DNA from: Aquaspirillum sp. LM1
GTDB lineage: Bacteria; Pseudomonadota; Gammaproteobacteria; Burkholderiales; Aquaspirillaceae
NCBI RefSeq assembly: GCF_002002905.1
Contig: NZ_CP019509.1
Location: 3,157,001-3,221,000 of the forward strand
Reading direction: 5' to 3'
DNA length: 64,000 nucleotides
A model generated the notes under the pieces. It saw only the letters and a list, made by a program, of their open reading frames with translations. It searched no databases and had not been told where the DNA came from. The first letter of the stretch is position 1. Each line of letters begins with the position of its first letter. Of the stretch, positions 1 through 8,972 are shown piece after piece. A program made the translations under genes and the position numbers.

Positions 1-219
1 GCCGCGCTGACCGAAGCCCGCAAGAAGGGCATGATTGTGGTGCGTAGCTCGCGCACCGGCACCGGTATCACCGCCCGCAATGGCGAAGCCAACGATGACG
101 AACTGGATTTTGTGGTTGCCGACAACCTGTCGCCGCAAAAAGCCCGCATCCTGCTGATGCTGGGCCTGACCAAAACCCACGACACCAAGGCACTGCAACG
201 CATGTTCATGATGTATTGA
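1..219 (+). CDS. L-asparaginase, C-terminal part (gene starts before the window)
   Basis: The reading frame is open from base 1 and stops with TGA at 217-219, giving the last 72 residues. They read ...VVRSSRTGTG...DNLSPQKARILLMLGLTKTHD...RMF, the usual C-terminal end of bacterial type II L-asparaginases (asparagine to aspartate plus ammonia), where the stretch after 'NPQKAR' forms part of the subunit interface. The catalytic threonines lie outside the window, so activity and a signal peptide cannot be judged. A strong intrinsic terminator follows about 110 bases later. Confidence is for the family, not for type I versus type II. Confidence 0.8.
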   Translation, partial: AALTEARKKGMIVVRSSRTGTGITARNGEANDDELDFVVADNLSPQKARILLMLGLTKTHDTKALQRMFMMY

Positions 220-330
220 TTGATGGTCTGACTCTCCCGGTATTCCTCCTGCATCCCTCTCGGGTCTGGGCACAGATGGGGGGCGGCCACAGGCCGAAAC
301 AGATGTGCTAACCCAGCCCGATTTTCCTGC

Positions 331-359
331 CCCGCCGGCTCTCCCCGGCGGGTTTTTTT
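331..359 (+). terminator. Rho-independent terminator after the asparaginase gene
   Basis: CCCGCCGG (331-338) pairs with CCGGCGGG (345-352) around a six-base loop and is followed directly by seven T. This is a textbook intrinsic terminator in plus orientation. It separates the asparaginase gene from the peptidase gene that starts about 80 bases later. Confidence 0.9.
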
Positions 360-437
360 GCTGGAACAGGGCTACAGCGCTGCCATCGGCACGGTGTGCC
401 CCCCCGCGCAGTACAATACCGCCCTATTGATTTCCTG

Positions 438-2483
438 ATGCTTGCCGACCCCATGCCCACTCACGACCCCTACCTCTGGCTGGAAGACGATTCCGCCGCC
501 ACCCGCGCCTGGTGCGCCGAGCAACAGGCGCACACCGCCGCCCAGCTGGATGCCGACCCGCGCTTTGCCGCGCTGGCCGACGAAGTGCTGGAGCATCTGC
601 GCGACGACGAGCGCGTGCCGTTTGTCGAGGCGCATGCCGGCTGGTGGCACCACTTTTTGCAAAGCCCGGCGCATCCACGCGGGGTGTACCGCCGCATTCG
701 CCCCGACGACTACCGCGCCAACCGCGATGCCTGGGAAGTGTTGTTTGATCTGGACGCGCTGGCCGCCGCCGAAGGGGTGGACTGGCATCTGGCCGGGATT
801 GACCATTGCACCGAACGCCCGGCGCGCTGTTTGCTGTCGCTGTCCGCTGATGGCGGTGACGCCGCCTGCCTGCGCGAATACGACCTGGACGCGCGCGCCT
901 TTGTCGCCGAGGGCTTTCAGCTGCCGCCCGGCAAGCACAGCGTTACCTGGCGCGACCCGGACAGCCTGTACGCCGCCGTGGTGCTAAGCGAGGCCGACGC
1001 CACCGCCTCGGGTTACCCACGCGAAGTCAAGCTATGGCAGCGCGGCCAGCCGTTTGCCCAGGCGCACAGCCTGCTGAAGGCCGAGCGCAATGCCCTGGCG
1101 GTCAGCGCCTGGCGCATGCTCAACCCGGACGGCGGCGAGCCGGTGGACATCATCGAAGAAGCGCTGAGCTTTTACCGCACCCGCTACTGGCGCGTGCTGC
1201 CCGACCTGAGCCGGCAGGCGCTGCCCTTGCCGCCCAAGGTGGACATCGACGGCGTGGTGGCCGGCCAGCTGATTGTGCGACTGAACCAAGCGTGGGGCGA
1301 GCTGGACGCCGGTGTGTTGCTGGCGCTGGACTGGCAGGCGCTGTGCGCCGGTGAAATCGACCCGCTGCCCTTGTTCACCCCCGGCCCGCGCCAGTCGGTG
1401 GATGGCGCGCTGGCCGGGCGCAGCTGTTTGTTTGTGCATGTGCTGGACGAAGGCGTCAGCCAGCTGTGGGTGTTCACCCCCACTGCCGACGGCTGGCAGG
1501 CGCAGCGCGCGCCTCTGCCCGGTCAGGGCCAGCTGGAGATGGTGGACCAGCCGTGGCAGAGCAACGGGCTGCTGTTTGGTTACGATGATTTTCTCACTCC
1601 GTCCACGCTGTACTGGCTGGATGCCGACGACGCCACGCTGGCACCACAGGCACTGCGCGGCCAGCCACCGCGCTTTGCCGCCGAGCAGATGCACGCACAA
1701 CTGCACCACGCCATCGCCCCGGACGGCGAGCGCATCCCGTATTTTGTCGTGGCCCGCCGCGATGCGCCGCACGATGGCCAGCGCCCGACCCTGCTGTATG
1801 GCTACGGTGGTTTTGCCGTGCCAATGACGCCGTTTTACCTGGGCGCGCTGGGGCGGCAGTGGCTGGAGCAGGGCGGCGTGTTTGTGCTGAGCTGCATTCG
1901 CGGCGGTGGCGAATTTGGCCCGGATTGGCACGAGGCGGCGCTGGCCGAGCGTCGGCAAGTGGCGTTTGATGATTTTCTGGCGATTGCCCGCCAGTTGATC
2001 GCCGATGGCCTGACCTGCCCGGCGCGGCTGGGCATTCAGGGCGGCAGCAATGGCGGCCTGTTGGTGGCGGCGGCGATGACTCAGGCCCCCGAGCTGTTTG
2101 GCGCGGTGGTGTGCGAAGTGCCGCTGACCGATATGCTGCGCTACACCGAACTGTCCGCCGGCCCAAGCTGGATCGACGAATACGGCGACCCGGCGGACCC
2201 CGAGCACTACGCCGCGCTGGCGGCCTATTCGCCCTACCAGCGTCTGCAAGCCGGCGTGCGTTATCCGGCTACCCTGGTGACCACCTCCAGCAGCGACGAC
2301 CGCGTGCACCCCGGCCATGCGCGCAAGTTCACCGCCCGCCTGCTGGCGCTGGGTCAGCCGGTGCAGTTGTACCAGTCCGACGCCGGCGGCCACAGCGGCC
2401 AGGGCGGCGATATGCGCCAGTTGGCGGCGGAAGTGGCCAGGGTCACGGTGTTTCTGTATCAACAGCTGATGGATGCCGCCTGA
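438..2483 (+). CDS. Prolyl oligopeptidase family serine peptidase (S9A)
   Basis: About 681 residues, the normal length for S9 peptidases that cleave short peptides after proline or, in the oligopeptidase B branch, after basic residues. The N-terminal half is the beta-propeller, opening with DPYLWLEDD; the C-terminal alpha/beta-hydrolase half carries the nucleophile motif GGSNGG (Ser about 537), the DDRV aspartate motif and the GGHSG histidine. No signal peptide is visible, so it is probably cytoplasmic. The start is uncertain: ATG at 438 and ATG at 453 are both possible and neither has a clear Shine-Dalgarno sequence; an in-frame GTG at 396 is less likely. The stop overlaps the glycerate kinase start (TGATG), implying translational coupling. 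Confidence 0.85.
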   Translation: MLADPMPTHDPYLWLEDDSAATRAWCAEQQAHTAAQLDADPRFAALADEVLEHLRDDERVPFVEAHAGWWHHFLQSPAHPRGVYRRIRPDDYRANRDAWEVLFDLDALAAAEGVDWHLAGIDHCTERPARCLLSLSADGGDAACLREYDLDARAFVAEGFQLPPGKHSVTWRDPDSLYAAVVLSEADATASGYPREVKLWQRGQPFAQAHSLLKAERNALAVSAWRMLNPDGGEPVDIIEEALSFYRTRYWRVLPDLSRQALPLPPKVDIDGVVAGQLIVRLNQAWGELDAGVLLALDWQALCAGEIDPLPLFTPGPRQSVDGALAGRSCLFVHVLDEGVSQLWVFTPTADGWQAQRAPLPGQGQLEMVDQPWQSNGLLFGYDDFLTPSTLYWLDADDATLAPQALRGQPPRFAAEQMHAQLHHAIAPDGERIPYFVVARRDAPHDGQRPTLLYGYGGFAVPMTPFYLGALGRQWLEQGGVFVLSCIRGGGEFGPDWHEAALAERRQVAFDDFLAIARQLIADGLTCPARLGIQGGSNGGLLVAAAMTQAPELFGAVVCEVPLTDMLRYTELSAGPSWIDEYGDPADPEHYAALAAYSPYQRLQAGVRYPATLVTTSSSDDRVHPGHARKFTARLLALGQPVQLYQSDAGGHSGQGGDMRQLAAEVARVTVFLYQQLMDAA

Positions 2484-3637
2484 TGAAAATCGTGATCTGC
2501 CCGGATAGTTTCAAGGAAAGCCTGCCGGCCAGCGCCGCCGCCCAGGCGATTGCCGAGGGGGTGCGCGAGGTGTGGCCAGATGCCGACTGCGTGTGTCTGC
2601 CGCTGGCCGATGGCGGCGAAGGCACGCTGGATGCGCTGGTCAGCGCCACTGGCGGCCAGCTGTTGACCCGCCAGGTGCAAGGCCCGCTGGGCCAGCCCAC
2701 CCTGGCGCGCTTTGCCGTGCTGGGCGATGGCAAAACCGCGCTGATTGAAATGGCCGAAGCCGCTGGCTTGCCGCTGTTGTCGCCAGCGCAGCGCGACCCC
2801 TTGCGCACCAGCACCTACGGCGTGGGCGAGCTGATGGCCGCCGCGCTGGACCTGGGAGTAACGCGGATTTTGCTTGGCCTGGGCGGCAGCGCCACCCAGG
2901 ATGGCGGCGCGGGCATGCTGCAGGCGCTGGGCGCACGCCTGCTCGACGCGCAAGGCCAGCCGCTGCCGCCGGGCGGCGCGGCACTGCGCCAGCTGGCCCG
3001 GCTGCAACTGGATGGCCTCGACCCGCGCCTGGCCAGGGTGACAGTGGAAGTGGCCTGCGATGTGGATCACCCGCTGTGCGGCCCACGCGGTTCCAGTGCG
3101 GTGTTTGCCCCGCAAAAAGGTGCCGACGCGGCAGGTGTGGCGCTGCTGGACGCTGCATTGGCGCACTGGGGCGCGCAACTGGCCCAGGCCACAGGTCGCC
3201 AGGTGGCCGAGTTGCCTGGCGCGGGCGCGGCGGGTGGCATGGGGGCGGCAGCACTGGCGGTGTTTGCCGCCCGCCTGCGCCCTGGCATCGACTGGGTGAT
3301 GGACGCCCTCGACTTTAACGCCGCCCTGCACGGGGCCGATTGGGTGATCAGCGGCGAAGGCCGCGCCGATGGCCAGTCGGCGGGCGGCAAGGTGATCAGC
3401 GGCGTCGCTCGCCGCGCCCAGGCCGCCGGCGTGCCGCTGCTGGTACTGGCCGGCAGCCTGGGCGATGGCTATCAGGCGCTCTACCCGCTGGGCGTGCGCG
3501 CCATCCTGCCGATTGTGCCGGGGCCGGTCAGCCTGGCGCAGGCGCTGGACGGTGCGGCGGAGAATCTGCGCCGCACCGCACGGATGGCGGCAGCGGTGTG
3601 GGCCAGCGCGGGTGGGGCACACGGGCGGTTGGATTGA
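2483..3637 (+). CDS. garK: Glycerate kinase, GlxK/GarK type
   Basis: 384 residues matching the class I/II glycerate kinase family, which phosphorylates D-glycerate in glyoxylate and sugar-acid catabolism. It opens with MKIVICPDSFKESL, typical of this family, and shows LADGGEGT near residue 50, GLGGSATQDGGAGMLQALG near residue 133 and the late ISGEGRADGQS motif. The ATG is embedded in the stop codon of the peptidase gene (TGATG at 2481-2485), so the two are co-translated although no shared pathway is obvious. The choice between garK and glxK cannot be made from sequence alone. Confidence 0.88.
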   Translation: MKIVICPDSFKESLPASAAAQAIAEGVREVWPDADCVCLPLADGGEGTLDALVSATGGQLLTRQVQGPLGQPTLARFAVLGDGKTALIEMAEAAGLPLLSPAQRDPLRTSTYGVGELMAAALDLGVTRILLGLGGSATQDGGAGMLQALGARLLDAQGQPLPPGGAALRQLARLQLDGLDPRLARVTVEVACDVDHPLCGPRGSSAVFAPQKGADAAGVALLDAALAHWGAQLAQATGRQVAELPGAGAAGGMGAAALAVFAARLRPGIDWVMDALDFNAALHGADWVISGEGRADGQSAGGKVISGVARRAQAAGVPLLVLAGSLGDGYQALYPLGVRAILPIVPGPVSLAQALDGAAENLRRTARMAAAVWASAGGAHGRLD

Positions 3638-3648
3638 GCGGTTGGCTC

Positions 3649-4035
3649 GTAGTCAGTCACATTGAAACACAAGGGTTCATGCGAGCCAGTTTATGCCGGG
3701 TATCTCGGTTTAATTTCTGTTAAAACAAATCCTGACCTGGCCACAGCGAACCACCCGCCGCACCCTACCCCGTCATTCCCGCGCAGGCGGGAATCCAGGG
3801 GCCTCCACAGCGTGCAGCGGGTGCGTGCGCTCACCACCGCTCCGCCATGCTAAAGCTTCCCACGGCGCACGCTGTGGTGCGGTCTGGGTTCCCGCCTGCG
3901 CGGGAACGACACGTGGGTGAAACTCATGCCGAAAGCGGTCGAGTCGTCGTCCCGTTGAAATACCCGTGTGCAGGCGAGCGCGCTGACCTTGGGTATCTGT
4001 GCCAATGATCGGTTCATATCAGGGTGACTGGCTAC
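3649..4035. mobile_element. MITE-like element with IS630-type ends, copy 1
   Basis: The left end GTAGTCAGTCAC (3649-3660) and right end GTGACTGGCTAC (4024-4035) form an imperfect inverted repeat. They match the ends of the complete IS630-family element at 54.9-56.1 kb. The interior carries two facing palindromes, 3775-3794 (ATTCCC...GGGAAT) and 3888-3907 (GTTCCC...GGGAAC), and text shared with the second copy at 56127-56397 (for example GTGAAACTCATGCCGAAAGC). A TA follows the right end, but the left flank is TC rather than TA. There is no coding capacity, so any mobility would be supplied in trans. Confidence 0.65.
3775..3794. repeat. dRS3-like palindrome
   Basis: Perfect ATTCCC-N8-GGGAAT unit inside CGTCATTCCCGC...GGGAATCCAGG. 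It has the form of the Neisseria dRS3 repeat. The same unit occurs at 56196-56215, and half-degenerate forms at 3888-3907, 56303-56322 and around 57290. Confidence 0.7.
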
Positions 4036-4184
4036 TAGGACGGAGGCCGTTGCCTGATGCGTGGGCACCCTACGGAGCACACTGGAATTGGTAGCATAAA
4101 GGTGCCACGGTGCTAATCTGACGCCACAGCGCCTTTATTCTTGCCCCAGCCGGACATTCAAGCCCTGTTTGCCCTATCGCCCAA

Positions 4185-5522
4185 TCACCCCGGCTGATTC
4201 AAGCCATACTTGCGCACTTTATCGAATAGCGTGGTCTTGGCGATGCCCAGCGCCACGCTGGCCTGGCTGAGGTTGCCGCCGTGGCGTTCCAGCGTATCCC
4301 GAATCAGGCTTTTTTCGAAGGCTTCCACCGCTTCGGCCAGGCGCGGGGTGTGGCTGTCCGGGGCGGCACCGGTTTTGCGAAATACCGGCAGGCCCAGCGC
4401 GTAGCGTTCGGCTACGTTGCGCAGCTCGCGCACATTGCCTGGCCAGTCGTGGCGCAGCAGCGCGGCCAGGGTGGTGGCGTCCAGTTCCGGGCTTTCCCGG
4501 TCAAAGCGCAGCGCCGCCTGCTGCAAAAAGTGCTCGAACAGCAGCGGGATGTCTTCGCGCCGTTCGCGCAGCGGCGGCAATTCCAGCGTGACCACATTCA
4601 GCCGGTAGTAAAAGTCGCTGCGAAAGCGCCCGTCGCGGCCCATGGCTTCCAGGTCGGACTTGGTGGCGGCGATCACCCGGCAGTCTACGGCCACGGCGCT
4701 ATTGGAGCCCAGCCGCTCCAGCTGGCGCTCCTGCAGCACACGCAGCAGCTTGATCTGCATATTGATCGGCATGCTTTCCACTTCATCCAGAAACAGCGAG
4801 CCGCCGTGGGCGTATTCGATCTTGCCAATGCGTCGCTTGCCCGCGCCGGTGAAGGCGTGCGCCTCGTGGCCGAAGATTTCGCTTTCGAACAGGTTTTCTG
4901 GCAGGCCGCCGCAGTTGAGCGCAACAAATTCTTTGCTGCTGCGCGCTGAAAAATCATGCAGGCAGCGCGCCACCAGCTCTTTGCCGGTGCCGGTTTCGCC
5001 TTCGATCAGCACATTGGCGGCGGTGTCGGCCACATTGGCAATCAGCGTGCGCAGGGTGCAGATGGCCGGCGAGTGGCCGATGATGCGCTGTTCCAGCGCC
5101 TGGCGGCCAGCCAGCTGGCGGCGCAGGCTGCGCACTTCGCGGGTCAGCCGGCGCTGTTCCAGCGCGCGCCGGCACACGTCTACCAGCCGCTCGGGGGAAA
5201 ACGGCTTTTCGATAAAGTCGTAAGCGCCTTGCTGGATGGCGTTGACCGCCATGGAAATATCGCCATGGCCGGTAATCAGGATCACCGGCAGCTTGGCATC
5301 ACGGCTGGCCAGCTGTTTTTGCAGGGTCAGACCATCCATGCCGGGCAGGCGGATGTCGCTGACCACGATGCCGGCAAAGTCGTCGTTCAGCCGGGCCAGC
5401 GCGGCTTCGGCGCTGCTGACGCCTTCGCTGGCGATGTCTTCCAGCGCCAGCGCCTGCTGGCAGCCCAGCATCACATGGGGGTCGTCTTCGACAATCAGCA
5501 CACTCAGGACGTCATCAGCCAT
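4185..5522 (-). CDS. aauR: Sigma54-dependent response regulator, AauR/DctD type
   Basis: 445 residues in the order receiver (about 8-120, phospho-acceptor Asp56 in VVSDIRLPGMDG), AAA+ sigma54-interaction domain (Walker A GETGTGK ending at Lys181, later FLDEVES) and a Fis-type HTH at the C-terminus (GGNLSQASVALGIAKTTLFDKV). It overlaps the upstream kinase gene by eight bases. Placed behind a glutamate/aspartate importer and its kinase, it fits AauR, which controls acidic amino-acid uptake in Pseudomonas, better than DctD; the two families are close. Oddity: the sigma54-contact loop reads HAFTGA, with His222 (codon CAC) where the canonical motif has Gly. Confidence 0.85.
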   Translation of the reverse strand: MADDVLSVLIVEDDPHVMLGCQQALALEDIASEGVSSAEAALARLNDDFAGIVVSDIRLPGMDGLTLQKQLASRDAKLPVILITGHGDISMAVNAIQQGAYDFIEKPFSPERLVDVCRRALEQRRLTREVRSLRRQLAGRQALEQRIIGHSPAICTLRTLIANVADTAANVLIEGETGTGKELVARCLHDFSARSSKEFVALNCGGLPENLFESEIFGHEAHAFTGAGKRRIGKIEYAHGGSLFLDEVESMPINMQIKLLRVLQERQLERLGSNSAVAVDCRVIAATKSDLEAMGRDGRFRSDFYYRLNVVTLELPPLRERREDIPLLFEHFLQQAALRFDRESPELDATTLAALLRHDWPGNVRELRNVAERYALGLPVFRKTGAAPDSHTPRLAEAVEAFEKSLIRDTLERHGGNLSQASVALGIAKTTLFDKVRKYGLNQPG

Positions 5523-7500
5523 GGGGCGGGGTCTCCGTGGGCAGGCAAGGCAGGGTCAGGACAAATTCGGCTCCGCCGCCATCAGGCTGGCGTGCCGACA
5601 GCGAGCCGCCGGCGTCGGCGGCCAGGCTGGCGGAAATGGTCAGCCCCAGGCCCAGCCCGCCCTGCGCTGCCGGTTTGGTGGTGAAAAACGGTTCAAACAG
5701 CCGGGGCATGGTGTCGGGCGGCAGGCCGTGGCCATTATCGCGCACCATGAACTGGTAGTGCTGCTCGCCAGGTTCGCCGCGCAGGGTGAGGATGCGTTCC
5801 TGCTGGCCCTGCATGGCGTCCAGCGCATTGGACAACAGATTGACCAGAATCTGCTCCAGCCGGGTCTGGTCGATGGCCAGCTGGCAATCAGCAAATTCGC
5901 GGACCAGCGTCAGCGGTCCCCTGCCCTTGCGCGGCTCCACCAGAAACAGCGCGGCGTCCACTGCCTGGGTCAGGCTGGCACGGCTGTCGGAGGGGTCGGA
6001 GCGGCGGGCAAACGAGCGCAGGCTGGCGGTGATTTTACCCATGCGGTCCACCAGCTGGTTGATGGTGGCCAGGTTGGCGCTGGCCACGTCGAGCTTGCCG
6101 CGCTCAAGAAAACGCACGGTATTGCCCGACAGGGTGCGCAGCGCCGCCAGCGGCTGGTTGAGTTCGTGGGCGATGCTGGTGGCCATCTGGCCAATTACCG
6201 CCAGCTTGCCGGCCTGGATCAGGTCGTCCTGGGTGCGGCGCAGGGTGAGTTCGGTCTGTTCGCGCTCGCGCACTTCGGCTTTCAGCCGGCGGTTGCTGGC
6301 GCGCAGGTCGGCGGTGCGCTGGGCAATTTTATGCTCCAGCACATTATTGGCTTTTTGCAGGGCTTCGCGGGCGGCCAGCCGGGTGGCGATGACTTTGCGC
6401 CGCTCGTTCCAGGCAATCAGCAAAAAGCTTAAAAAGGCAAACAGCACCGCCGCCAGCGCGCCGTGGCTGGTGGCGTTGCGGCGGATGTCTTCCAGCGGCA
6501 GCAGCAGGGTAAAGCGCCATGGTGTGTCGGCCAGCGGCTGGCTGAGCGCCAGATAGCGCACGCCGCCTGGCGCGCGGCGTTCGCCGGAGGGAAAGGTGAT
6601 CAGTTCTTCACCTGGCCCCAGCGGTTCGCGCCGCTGGGTTTTCAGGTCGGTCAGCGCCCACCAGTGGTATTGCAGGCTGAGCGCCAGTTGTTCGCGCCGT
6701 GCCGGGCTGAGCGGGGTGACGGCACGCAGTTTGTGCGCCGGTTCGCTGGACAGGATGATGATCTGGTTTTCATCGCTGACAAAAGCTTGTAGCCCGGCTT
6801 GCCGCCAGCGCTGCTCAACGGCCTCCAGCCGCACTTTGACCACACCCGCGCCGATGATCTTGCCCTGGTGCTTCAGCCCGTGAGCCAGGTAGTAGCCCGA
6901 TTCGCCGATGGTGCTGCCAATGCCGTAAAACCGCCCCGGCTTGCCGACAATGGCATCCTGAAAATAGGCGCGAAACGACAGGTCTTCATCGACATAGCTG
7001 TCAAAGTCGTCCCAGTTGCTGGATGCCTGTACCCGGCCCGTCGGGTCGAGCACATACACCACCCGGCTGCCACTGCGGTCGTTAAAGCCGTCCAGATAGT
7101 GGTTGACGTAGCGACGCCGCGCTGGCGATGGGGTTTGCAGCAGCTGGGCCACTTGCGGTTCCATTTCCAGCAGGCGCGGCAAGAAGGTGAACTTGCCGAT
7201 TTCGCTTTCCACCCCGCGCGCATGCAGCGCCATCTGCCGGGCACCGCTTTCGCGCAGATTGCCAATCCCGGTGTGTTCGCTGACCAGAAAGCCACTGTAA
7301 CCAATCAGCATCATCATGCCAAACATCAGGAGCGGCAGCACCAGCGAACGGACAATGCGCGGCGGGCGGGGCGGGGCAAAGGCGCTGTCGGCAGGCAGGC
7401 GGACAAAGGGATAACGGCGCGGACGCGGCAGAAACGCCGACGCCGGCAGGCGCAGATGGGCCAGGCGGTAGCGCCGGGCCGGCGGGAGGGAATCAGGCAA
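5515..7500 (-). CDS. aauS: Sensor histidine kinase, AauS/DctB type
   Basis: 661 residues. A proline/arginine-rich cytoplasmic N-tail is followed by a membrane segment near 49-70, a periplasmic double-Cache-like sensor (GRFYGIGSTIGESGYYLA resembles the ligand pocket of DctB-like kinases), a second membrane segment near 340-362, a coiled coil, the H box with His445 in SIAHELNQPLAALR, and a HATPase domain with VRDNGHGLPP and a GLGLGLTIS box. It presumably senses an acidic amino acid or dicarboxylate and phosphorylates the overlapping regulator. The signal is inferred from the adjacent importer. Confidence 0.85.
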   Translation of the reverse strand: MPDSLPPARRYRLAHLRLPASAFLPRPRRYPFVRLPADSAFAPPRPPRIVRSLVLPLLMFGMMMLIGYSGFLVSEHTGIGNLRESGARQMALHARGVESEIGKFTFLPRLLEMEPQVAQLLQTPSPARRRYVNHYLDGFNDRSGSRVVYVLDPTGRVQASSNWDDFDSYVDEDLSFRAYFQDAIVGKPGRFYGIGSTIGESGYYLAHGLKHQGKIIGAGVVKVRLEAVEQRWRQAGLQAFVSDENQIIILSSEPAHKLRAVTPLSPARREQLALSLQYHWWALTDLKTQRREPLGPGEELITFPSGERRAPGGVRYLALSQPLADTPWRFTLLLPLEDIRRNATSHGALAAVLFAFLSFLLIAWNERRKVIATRLAAREALQKANNVLEHKIAQRTADLRASNRRLKAEVREREQTELTLRRTQDDLIQAGKLAVIGQMATSIAHELNQPLAALRTLSGNTVRFLERGKLDVASANLATINQLVDRMGKITASLRSFARRSDPSDSRASLTQAVDAALFLVEPRKGRGPLTLVREFADCQLAIDQTRLEQILVNLLSNALDAMQGQQERILTLRGEPGEQHYQFMVRDNGHGLPPDTMPRLFEPFFTTKPAAQGGLGLGLTISASLAADAGGSLSARQPDGGGAEFVLTLPCLPTETPPHG

Positions 7501-7516
7501 GGCGCGCTCCAGACGC

Positions 7517-7550
7517 AGGCGGGGCCGCAGAACACGCTGCGGCCCCGCCT
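7517..7550 (-). promoter_or_regulatory. Perfect 14-bp hairpin between importer and kinase genes
   Basis: AGGCGGGGCCGCAG (7517-7530) and its exact complement (7537-7550) enclose a six-base loop in the 54-bp gap between the ATPase gene and the kinase gene. No U-run follows in the direction of transcription. It is more likely a processing or 3'-end-protecting hairpin, or a partial terminator that sets the regulator level below the transporter level, than a simple terminator. Confidence 0.6.
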
Positions 7551-7554
7551 GGAA

Positions 7555-8289
7555 TCAGTGCTGCAGGATTTTCGACAGGAACTGGCGGGCGCGTTCCGAG
7601 CGGGCATCCAGATGACCGAAGAAATCGTCTTTGCTGCAGTCTTCCACAATCTGGCCACGGTCCATGAAGATCACCCGGCTGGCCACCTTGCGGGCAAAGC
7701 CCATTTCGTGGGTGACGCACATCATGGTCATGCCTTCCTGCGCCAGTTCCACCATCACGTCGAGCACTTCGTTGACCATTTCCGGGTCGAGCGCGCTGGT
7801 GGGTTCGTCAAACAGCATCACGATCGGGTCCATCGCCAGCGCGCGGGCAATCGCCACACGCTGCTGCTGGCCGCCGGAGAGCTGGCCGGGGTATTTGTGC
7901 GCATGCGCCTTCAGGCCCACCCGGTCGAGCAGCTTCAGGCCCTTGTCGTGGGCGGCGTCGCGGCTGCGGCCCAGCACCTTCATCTGGGCGATGGTCAGGT
8001 TGTCGGTGATCGACAGGTGCGGAAACAGTTCAAAGTGCTGAAACACCATGCCCACCCGGCTGCGCAGCTTGGGCAGATTGGTTTTCGGGTCGCCCACCGA
8101 GACGCCTTCCACCAGGATTTCGCCTTTCTGGAACGGTTCCAGCGCGTTGACGGTTTTAATCAGGGTGGACTTGCCCGAGCCGGACGGCCCGCACACCACC
8201 ACCACTTCGCCTTTTTTCACTTCGGTGGTGCAGTCGGTCAATACCTGAAACTCGCCGTACCACTTGGAGACATTATTGATCTGGATCAT
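7555..8289 (-). CDS. gltL: Glutamate/aspartate ABC transporter ATPase
   Basis: 244 residues, a full-length polar amino-acid ABC ATPase. It shows Walker [11 protein letters not shown]-loop, signature [16 protein letters not shown], Walker [15 protein letters not shown] and the switch His in [10 protein letters not shown]. It would energise uptake through the two permeases encoded just upstream (20-bp gap). By gene order with the binding protein, permeases and the AauSR-like pair it corresponds to AatP of Pseudomonas or GltL of E. coli. Confidence 0.93.
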   Translation of the reverse strand: MIQINNVSKWYGEFQVLTDCTTEVKKGEVVVVCGPSGSGKSTLIKTVNALEPFQKGEILVEGVSVGDPKTNLPKLRSRVGMVFQHFELFPHLSITDNLTIAQMKVLGRSRDAAHDKGLKLLDRVGLKAHAHKYPGQLSGGQQQRVAIARALAMDPIVMLFDEPTSALDPEMVNEVLDVMVELAQEGMTMMCVTHEMGFARKVASRVIFMDRGQIVEDCSKDDFFGHLDARSERARQFLSKILQH

Positions 8290-8309
8290 CGGTCAGTTCC
8301 TTAACTCTT

Positions 8310-8972
8310 TTAGCGCACAATGGCGATACGGGCATGCAGACGCTTGACGGCCTGCGACAGGGCAAAGCTGATGCAGAAGTACAGCAGGGCCACCAGAATA
8401 TACATTTCCACCAGGGTGCCATCGCGGTGCGCCACCTTGTCGGCTGCGCCCAGCAGATCGGTGGCACCCACCACGTACACCAGCGAGGTGTCCTGGAACA
8501 GCACAATGGTTTGCGTCAGCAACAGCGGCACCACATTGCGGAAGGCCTGCGGCAGGATCACATAGCGCATGTTCTGGCCGTAGGTAAAGCCCATGGCCTG
8601 GCCGGCGGCAATCTGGCCACGCGGAATCGACTGGATGCCGGCGCGGACAATTTCGCAGTAATACGCTGCCTCAAAGATGGCAAAGGTCAGGTAGGCCGAG
8701 CGCTCCGCGCCCACGTCCACCCCGGTCAGCAGCGGCACCAGGATGTAAAACCAGAAAATCACCAGCACCAGCGGCACCGAGCGGAACAGGTTCACATACC
8801 CCGCCGCCGCCAGCTGCAGCGGCTTGATGCTGGACAGGCGCGCCATGGCCAGCAGGGTGCCAAAAAAGATGCCAATCACCATCGAGCTGACGGTCAGGCT
8901 GAGCGAGTACTTGAAGCCTTGCCACAGAAAATCCTGGGCACCGGCCAACGTGCTGAAATCGAGGTTCATCAA
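8310..8972 (-). CDS. gltK: Glutamate/aspartate ABC transporter permease GltK/AatM
   Basis: 220 residues with several hydrophobic segments and the amino-acid permease EAA-type loop (EIVRAGIQSIPRGQIAAGQAMG). It belongs to the HisM/GltK branch and would form the inner-membrane channel with the other permease. Its ATG overlaps the stop of the upstream permease gene by four bases, so the two subunits are translationally coupled. Confidence 0.92.
   Translation of the reverse strand: MMNLDFSTLAGAQDFLWQGFKYSLSLTVSSMVIGIFFGTLLAMARLSSIKPLQLAAAGYVNLFRSVPLVLVIFWFYILVPLLTGVDVGAERSAYLTFAIFEAAYYCEIVRAGIQSIPRGQIAAGQAMGFTYGQNMRYVILPQAFRNVVPLLLTQTIVLFQDTSLVYVVGATDLLGAADKVAHRDGTLVEMYILVALLYFCISFALSQAVKRLHARIAIVR

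Larger units (their letters stand above)
3638..4184. other. 547-bp gene-free stretch dominated by a MITE-like repeat
   Basis: No credible gene lies between the glycerate kinase stop and the stop of the sigma54 regulator on the other strand. Most of the gap (3649-4035) is a repeat element described separately. The remaining bases 4036-4184 contain no clear intrinsic terminator between the two convergent genes and no recognisable RNA. Confidence 0.7.

Noticed and set aside
4185..7500. Annotation as a C4-dicarboxylate DctB/DctD pair
   Set aside because: The domain architecture fits, but the colinear glutamate/aspartate importer and no dicarboxylate transporter favour the AauSR assignment.
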